Below are positions 60,001 to 64,000 of a stretch of DNA of 64,000 nt, in pieces (within the stretch, counting starts at the first letter, position 1; every line of letters begins with the position of its first letter). Source of the DNA: Branchiostoma belcheri (taxonomy: Eukaryota; Chordata; Leptocardii; Amphioxiformes; Branchiostomatidae); contig NW_017803943.1 in the NCBI RefSeq assembly GCF_001625305.1, positions 2,781,515 to 2,845,514 of the forward strand, written 5' to 3'. The notes under the pieces are model-generated. The model was given only the letters and a program-made list of their open reading frames with translations. It did not search any database and had not been told where the DNA came from. Made by a program: the position numbers and the translations under genes.

Positions 60001-63000
60001 CAAACAACATGTACATGTGTGAGAAAAGAATACAGTATAATCTAAATCTAATGGGAATCTTCCTAACTCTGCTCTACATTACTATTTCTATGTATATCCC
60101 ACATAGACATCAAAAATAGCTGTACAGCCGCAATTTTACCTGCATGTGCAGGACATGATATGTTGAGCCCTGTGAAAAAAGTTGTATATGTCAGTATATA
60201 AGTGAGATTTTAAACTTGGCTTTAATCAGTCCTTAATTCTCTCCTTAGCTCCATCCAGCCCTCCTGTGGTGAGAACTCCAGCAGTCTCCTGGAGAGACTA
60301 CAGACTTGGACTTCGAAACATGACTTTAAGATGGGAGGTAGGTTCTCCTCCACCATAACCTTTACATGTATGTTGTGTAATGCTGACCTAATGCTGTTAA
60401 GGATTTGTTGCTTCTGCAAGTCTTACTGTCAATTGCCATGATAATTTCATAGACGTAGTAATTTTCACTGCCGATTTTTAACCTCTCTTTTATATCCATT
60501 TTGATTTTGGATTCGATTTCCAATTAGGACTCTGATTTATGTAAAATTCAATCATAGATACAAATTGTATATAATATATATATATCTTATGATTTCGTTT
60601 GTACCATTTTTACTATGTTATATGTTTTCTGGGTCCTATTGGAAATCAACAAATTATTGTAGGGACTACCTAGATATTTTGAAGATTAGATATATAATAG
60701 GACTTTGTATTCATTAGAATTGTGTTCATGTATGGTATATTTCATGGATCGATTTTTTTCTCAAGTCCCTTGATCCAGAAAAGTGGAATTCTGAAATTCT
60801 TGGCGGCTACCTCGTCAACGTGACCGACCCGAGAACTGGGGAAACTGTGATCTACAACATCACGGCATCAGGTGTGGACCTGTATACTCTCACCCTGGGG
60901 AACCTGCAGATGTCTGACTACCTGGTGAAGGTTGTGGCCTACAACAACAAAGGGCTGTCACCACCGAGGGTCATACAGCTTCAAGACATTTCAAGAAGTA
61001 AGAATTTTATTATATGATAGTAAGATTTCTATAGAGCTTCAAGAGAAAGGTTTATTCGTTGGTAAAGTTTAGACATCCAGGTAATAAGGTATGTCAAAAA
61101 AGTTACTCAAGCAACTGGATTCGAAAGTCATGGCTAGTTGCTTGGGTAACTGTTTTTTGACTTACAAGTATGATGGTGTTTTTTGGATCAAAAATAAAAC
61201 GAGGTCTGTTTTTTACACGAATGTCCCAGCACTTTATCTTCATATTTCTAGAGCACACAGTCATTGTTTGAATCCTGTATTGCCCTTCCCTAGGACCCGA
61301 TCAGCCACGGAATGTGGTCGCCACGGTGACCTCGGAAGGAGACGTTCTGCTGTCATGGCAACCACCAGCAGCCATCGGAGGCATCAAGGACTACTTCGTG
61401 ACCTGGTGCGAGGTCGAGCGCGACCGCCGGTGTGCCGGGGAGGGGAACGTGACGAGCGTTCCCGGGACGCAGCTAACGGTGACGTTACGGGACGGCTGGA
61501 TGCCCTACAGTCGCTACAGGTTTGAACTTCATTTGATGAAACAACAATCATCGTAGGAGTAACTCCTGAATTGCGTCTAAAATTTGATCACTTCAGCATC
61601 AACAGATTAACAATAAAAACAATCAGTCATCCCTAAAATATTGTACTTGTAATGTAGTGACATAAATATACGTTTAAAAAAGAATAAGTTAACATACAAA
61701 TACACAGCAGATGTAATAGTAATAACGCACAAATACTCTACAGGTTCATTGTGAAAGCTGCGACCACTGCTGGAAAGGGGGAGCCGTCCAGTACTGTCTA
61801 CCTGTATACTGTTGAAGGAGGTAAGCATTACGTGTGCTATGTGTAAAAGGGATGGGTGTCTAGTAACAATCTTGTGATGTTTTTTTTTCTGTCCATTTAC
61901 TAGTAGTCCATATACTACATAACAACTCACTTCGTGATCCTTGGCTACAGGCTACAACAAGGAGGCATTGAATGGCTGAGTGGAAATGAGACCAAGAGGT
62001 TATGGGTTCGATTCCTAGCATTCCTGGCAAGACATTTTATCCTTGGAAAAGTCACTTGACAAAACTTTCATCACTCCACCCAGGTGTAAAATGGGCTCTT
62101 GACTTTGGTTGAGGAGATAAAAGGCAAAAGCGTCTTGGAAAGTGGTATCTTATGAAAGCAGAAATATTGATCAACATTTAACATTGTTTCTTTTTTGTCC
62201 CCAGTGCCGTCCTCCCCACCGCAGAATGTGACAGTCCAGGCTGATACCTCCACATCACTGCTGGTGAGCTGGAAACCACCACCTCTCCAGGACAGGAGGG
62301 GGGTCATCACCACATACAGGGTGTATTACTACGTCACACCGACTATCAGTGGACAGCAGATGGCTGCAGGTTTGTATAGAGAATACTAGTAAATTATTCG
62401 TCATATTGTTGACATAGGGTTGTTGGCTCAGAGTCCTAAGGTTTTGGGTTCGAATACCAGGCAGGTGCTTGTGCATTGACCTTAGAAATGGCCCTTAATG
62501 CCTATTTTCTCACTAAATTGAGAAATGAAATGAGTACCTGGCATTGATAAAGGACATCTTCTTGGATAGGATGTAAAGGAAACCACACCTTAAGCACTTT
62601 CCAAATCCCACCGCACTTATCATAAAGGGTAGGTGTCCTTTCCAGTTTGAGTGGTTCAAACCTTACAGTCCGGTCTCTGAGTTGACATCTTGAAAACCTG
62701 ATAGTCCCCTGTAATGTCAATCCTTCCACATATTTTAAAAGTATAGTCTTGCAAGACTGAACTGCCAAAGAAGAAGAAGATAAGTAAAATAATGTTAAGA
62801 TTGACATATATTCTTCCCTATGATTGATTATAGAGTAGTAAATACTATGTAACACCCCTTGATTATTTTCTACATTTCATTACAGATGCAGTTTTTGTGT
62901 CAGTCAACGTGACTAATGACGCCCAGCCTGTGCAGTTTTCTCTGCCAGGACTGACACCGTTCACAGACTACACTGTCAGAGTCTCAGCTCTGACCTCACG

Positions 63001-63774
63001 AGGAGAGGGCGTCAAAACTGACCCTGTCAGCGCCAGGACTGAACAGGCTGGTAAGTACAGTCTGTTTCAATCTGTGAGGATTCAGTCACATGAAGCTGAA
63101 TGTACCATCTTAAAACGGGATTTTGGTAGATCAAATACATAATGTATATCAGCCTCCCTGAAAATTGTCTAAAGAGACCTCCAATACAATGTCTAAGAGT
63201 AAGAGTATAATACACTCCTGTGTATCTGTAAAATGTGCATACACTGATACAGGGGGGAGGGGTGTTACTAGACATCTTTCAAACAAACTGTTTTCCAAGT
63301 GGCCAATTTTTTTACTTCTCCATTGCACGATGGAGCGGGAGACAAAACATGGGATTGCTCGGCTCTCCTAGTTATGCAACCTGGCAGATAAATGTGAATG
63401 AATGTTACACTTTCAATCATTGCTATGAGCCAAATTTGTTGGAGTTATCTAAAGAGAAATGAATGTTTTGACATGCGATGATCATGTTTTTATAGCTCCC
63501 AGTGACGCACCAAGCAACGTCCAGCTCATCAAGGCAACAGTCAACACTCTTGTCATATCCTGGACACCCCCATCCCAGCCTAATGGTATCATCCAGGGCT
63601 ACACCATCCACTATGGAGACAGTTCCCAACAAGTGGGCAACCAGACAAAAGTGGTCTTGGAGGGTCTGGAAGGAGATATGAGATTCCCAGTACGTGTACA
63701 AGCCTGTACTGGAGCATTGGAAACCCCATGTGGACCCCTCTCGCCGGTGGAGAATTTCTTCACAAAAGTTGGAG
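53982..63774 (+). CDS. Class I cytokine receptor, gp130/LIFR/Domeless-like, 5' part
   Basis: Single-pass surface receptor expected to bind a helical cytokine and signal through JAK/STAT. Coding exons: 53982-54069, 54501-54648, 55540-55691, 59078-59229, 59745-59904, 60249-60337, 60766-60997, 61294-61519, 61744-61820, 62205-62369, 62886-63050, 63496-63774; all GT-AG, all in phase, 644 residues in the window. Layout: signal peptide (1-28), cytokine domain D1 (about 30-129, C-x10-C-x-W plus a second Cys pair), D2 (130-233, VKPDPPENL hinge and WSEYS at 219-223), then four FN3 domains (234-340, 341-441, 442-551, 552-644). The second FN3 has the WC motif seen in gp130 D5 (FVTWCEVERDRRC). There is no N-terminal Ig domain, unlike gp130. 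Transmembrane and Box1/Box2 regions lie beyond the right edge. The family is firm from motifs and intron phases; orthology is inference. Confidence 0.9.
54501..55691 (+). CDS. Receptor D1 (N-terminal cytokine-binding domain), two exons
   Basis: Exons 54501-54648 and 55540-55691 with an internal phase 2 intron. Cys pattern: CNEAHSGSAITCTW, then RCPNETEWQSC and SCQIPFHDC. FHDTYYVMVNSSS and FIKPDI match the D1 end of class I receptors. Confidence 0.88.
55160..55370. repeat. Tandem pair of retroelement-tail repeats, offset 120 bp
   Basis: ACTTGACACAATTCAGA at 55163 and 55283, then CTTCTG-CAGGTCGATT and ATTGAAATTGTACTT in both. A third copy is at 39488-39563. Confidence 0.8.
56669..56852. repeat. 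Intronic minisatellite, about 8 units of 19-26 bp
   Basis: Variant units of AAAACACTGGTGAACACTT with a variable link (GCTG, TCTC, CCTG, GTG). Lies in the D1-D2 intron. On the minus strand it yields a spurious SVHQCFQ repeat protein. Confidence 0.95.
56853..59077. other. Remainder of the D1-D2 intron
   Basis: No exon or recognised repeat. Short simple runs include CAAA repeats at 57676-57692. Confidence 0.5.
59078..59904 (+). CDS. Receptor D2 with WSXWS-variant box, two exons
   Basis: Exons 59078-59229 and 59745-59904, internal phase 0 intron. Starts VKPDPPENLRVASV. Bases 59859-59873 encode WSEYS in CRQVIGELWSEYSPY, with the usual Arg just upstream. Tyr replaces the second Trp. Confidence 0.9.
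59268..59618. mobile_element. Truncated, inverted copy of the second Harbinger-type MITE
   Basis: Reverse complement of about 10815-11140: GACCATGTCGATTTTTGATT, TGGATGAC-TCCTC-GGGAA, CTTCATTATGAAATCTAC, GGTTGAACAAATG. The far inverted repeat is absent. Between the two D2 exons. Confidence 0.8.
59958..60050 (-). mobile_element. LINE 3'-tail fragment, minus strand
   Basis: Matches 22322-22410 around ATGCCCGAGGGCTAATTGC, with an AATAAACTC-like tail on the minus strand. Confidence 0.5.
60249..60997 (+). CDS. Receptor FN3 domain 1 (gp130 D4-like), two exons
   Basis: Exons 60249-60337 and 60766-60997, phases 1-0-1. Reads APSSPPVVRTPAVSW, then LRNMTLRWE, ILGGYLVNV and DYLVKVVAYNNKGLSPP, the strand order of gp130 D4. 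Confidence 0.88.
61294..61820 (+). CDS. Receptor FN3 domain 2 (gp130 D5-like), two exons
   Basis: Exons 61294-61519 and 61744-61820, phases 1-2-1. Shows DVLLSWQPPAAIGGIKDYFV, WCEVERDRRC and YRFIVKAATTAGKGEPS. Confidence 0.9.
61950..62095 (+). mobile_element. tRNA-derived SINE
   Basis: GAATGGCTGAGTGGAAATGA (A-box region), GGTTATGGGTTCGATTCC (B-box) and CACCCAGGTGTAAAATG. A further B-box-like fragment, GGTTTTGGGTTCGAATACC, is at 62442-62460 in the next intron. Confidence 0.65.
62205..63050 (+). CDS. Receptor FN3 domain 3, two exons
   Basis: Exons 62205-62369 and 62886-63050, both 165 nt and phase 1 to phase 1. Reads VPSSPPQNVTVQA, TSLLVSWKPP, TYRVYYYV, then GLTPFTDYTVRVSALTSRGE. Confidence 0.9.
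63496..63774 (+). CDS. Receptor FN3 domain 4, single exon (last in window)
   Basis: 279 nt, phase 1 to phase 1. APSDAPSNVQLIKA, LVISWTPPSQPNGIIQGYTI, then a possible disulphide pair in ACTGALETPCG. Donor at 63775 is GTGTGG, weaker than the others, so the frame could run on a little. The gene continues right of the window. Confidence 0.85.
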
Positions 63775-64000
63775 GTGTGGATTGCTGTATTCTTCAACTA
63801 AATCTTGACAAAGATAATGTACTGTAATTCCTGATATTTTCACGGTACTTTCATGTTCACGGTTTTCTAGGCCACTACTAATCATTCGTCTATGGCCCCC
63901 CTCCCCTACAGTGAGCAAATTGTTTGTTTGAACCATTCTTTATTCATGAAAGCTCAAAATATACTTCCATGAACCATCCATTTTTCTTGCTACCATGAAT

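Overview
The window is animal nuclear DNA, and an amphioxus (Branchiostoma-like cephalochordate) is the best guess. The signs are GT-AG introns mostly of 0.2-1 kb, three gene families typical of chordates, many short inverted-repeat elements, tRNA-derived SINEs and decayed LINE tails, and recurrent ACATGTA words. A 20-base assembly gap lies at 24766-24785. No bacterial, viral or CRISPR feature is present. Gene models were made by hand: splice sites and reading phase were checked at every junction, but no transcript or database was consulted.

Region 1 (1 to about 13.2 kb, + strand): the 3' part of an adhesion GPCR gene, 21 exons, all in phase. It encodes a HormR domain, a GAIN domain with the GPS cleavage motif, seven transmembrane helices and a cytoplasmic tail ending at a TAA at 11451-11453. 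HormR and GPS look latrophilin (ADGRL)-like. The N-terminal exons lie left of the window.

Region 2 (about 13.2-25 kb): an intergenic block packed with hairpin mobile elements, microsatellites and a SINE. Inside it is a complete four-exon alpha-2,8-sialyltransferase (ST8Sia-type) gene, 20534-22982 (347 aa). A Mutator-like MITE has landed on its stop codon, and the 9-bp target duplication contains the TGA.

Region 3 (about 25-64 kb, + strand): a gp130/LIFR/Domeless-like class I cytokine receptor gene that runs off the right edge. A CpG-rich promoter with E-box and YY1-like sites sits at about 25.1-25.2 kb and probably feeds a 28.7-kb first intron; a second candidate promoter is at 47.7 kb. The signal-peptide exon is at 53982, followed by the two-domain cytokine-binding module (C-x10-C-x-W, and WSEYS in place of WSXWS) and four FN3 domains. 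Transmembrane and cytoplasmic exons lie outside. Intron phases 1-2-1-0-1 match the vertebrate class I cytokine-receptor pattern.

The three genes share no evident pathway beyond the cell surface and Golgi. The most unusual non-coding signal is a set of at least nine unrelated local tandem duplications with offsets of about 147-184 bp (near nucleosome length). Seven are in the long first intron of the receptor; two copy the 3' ends of GPCR exons with their splice donors.
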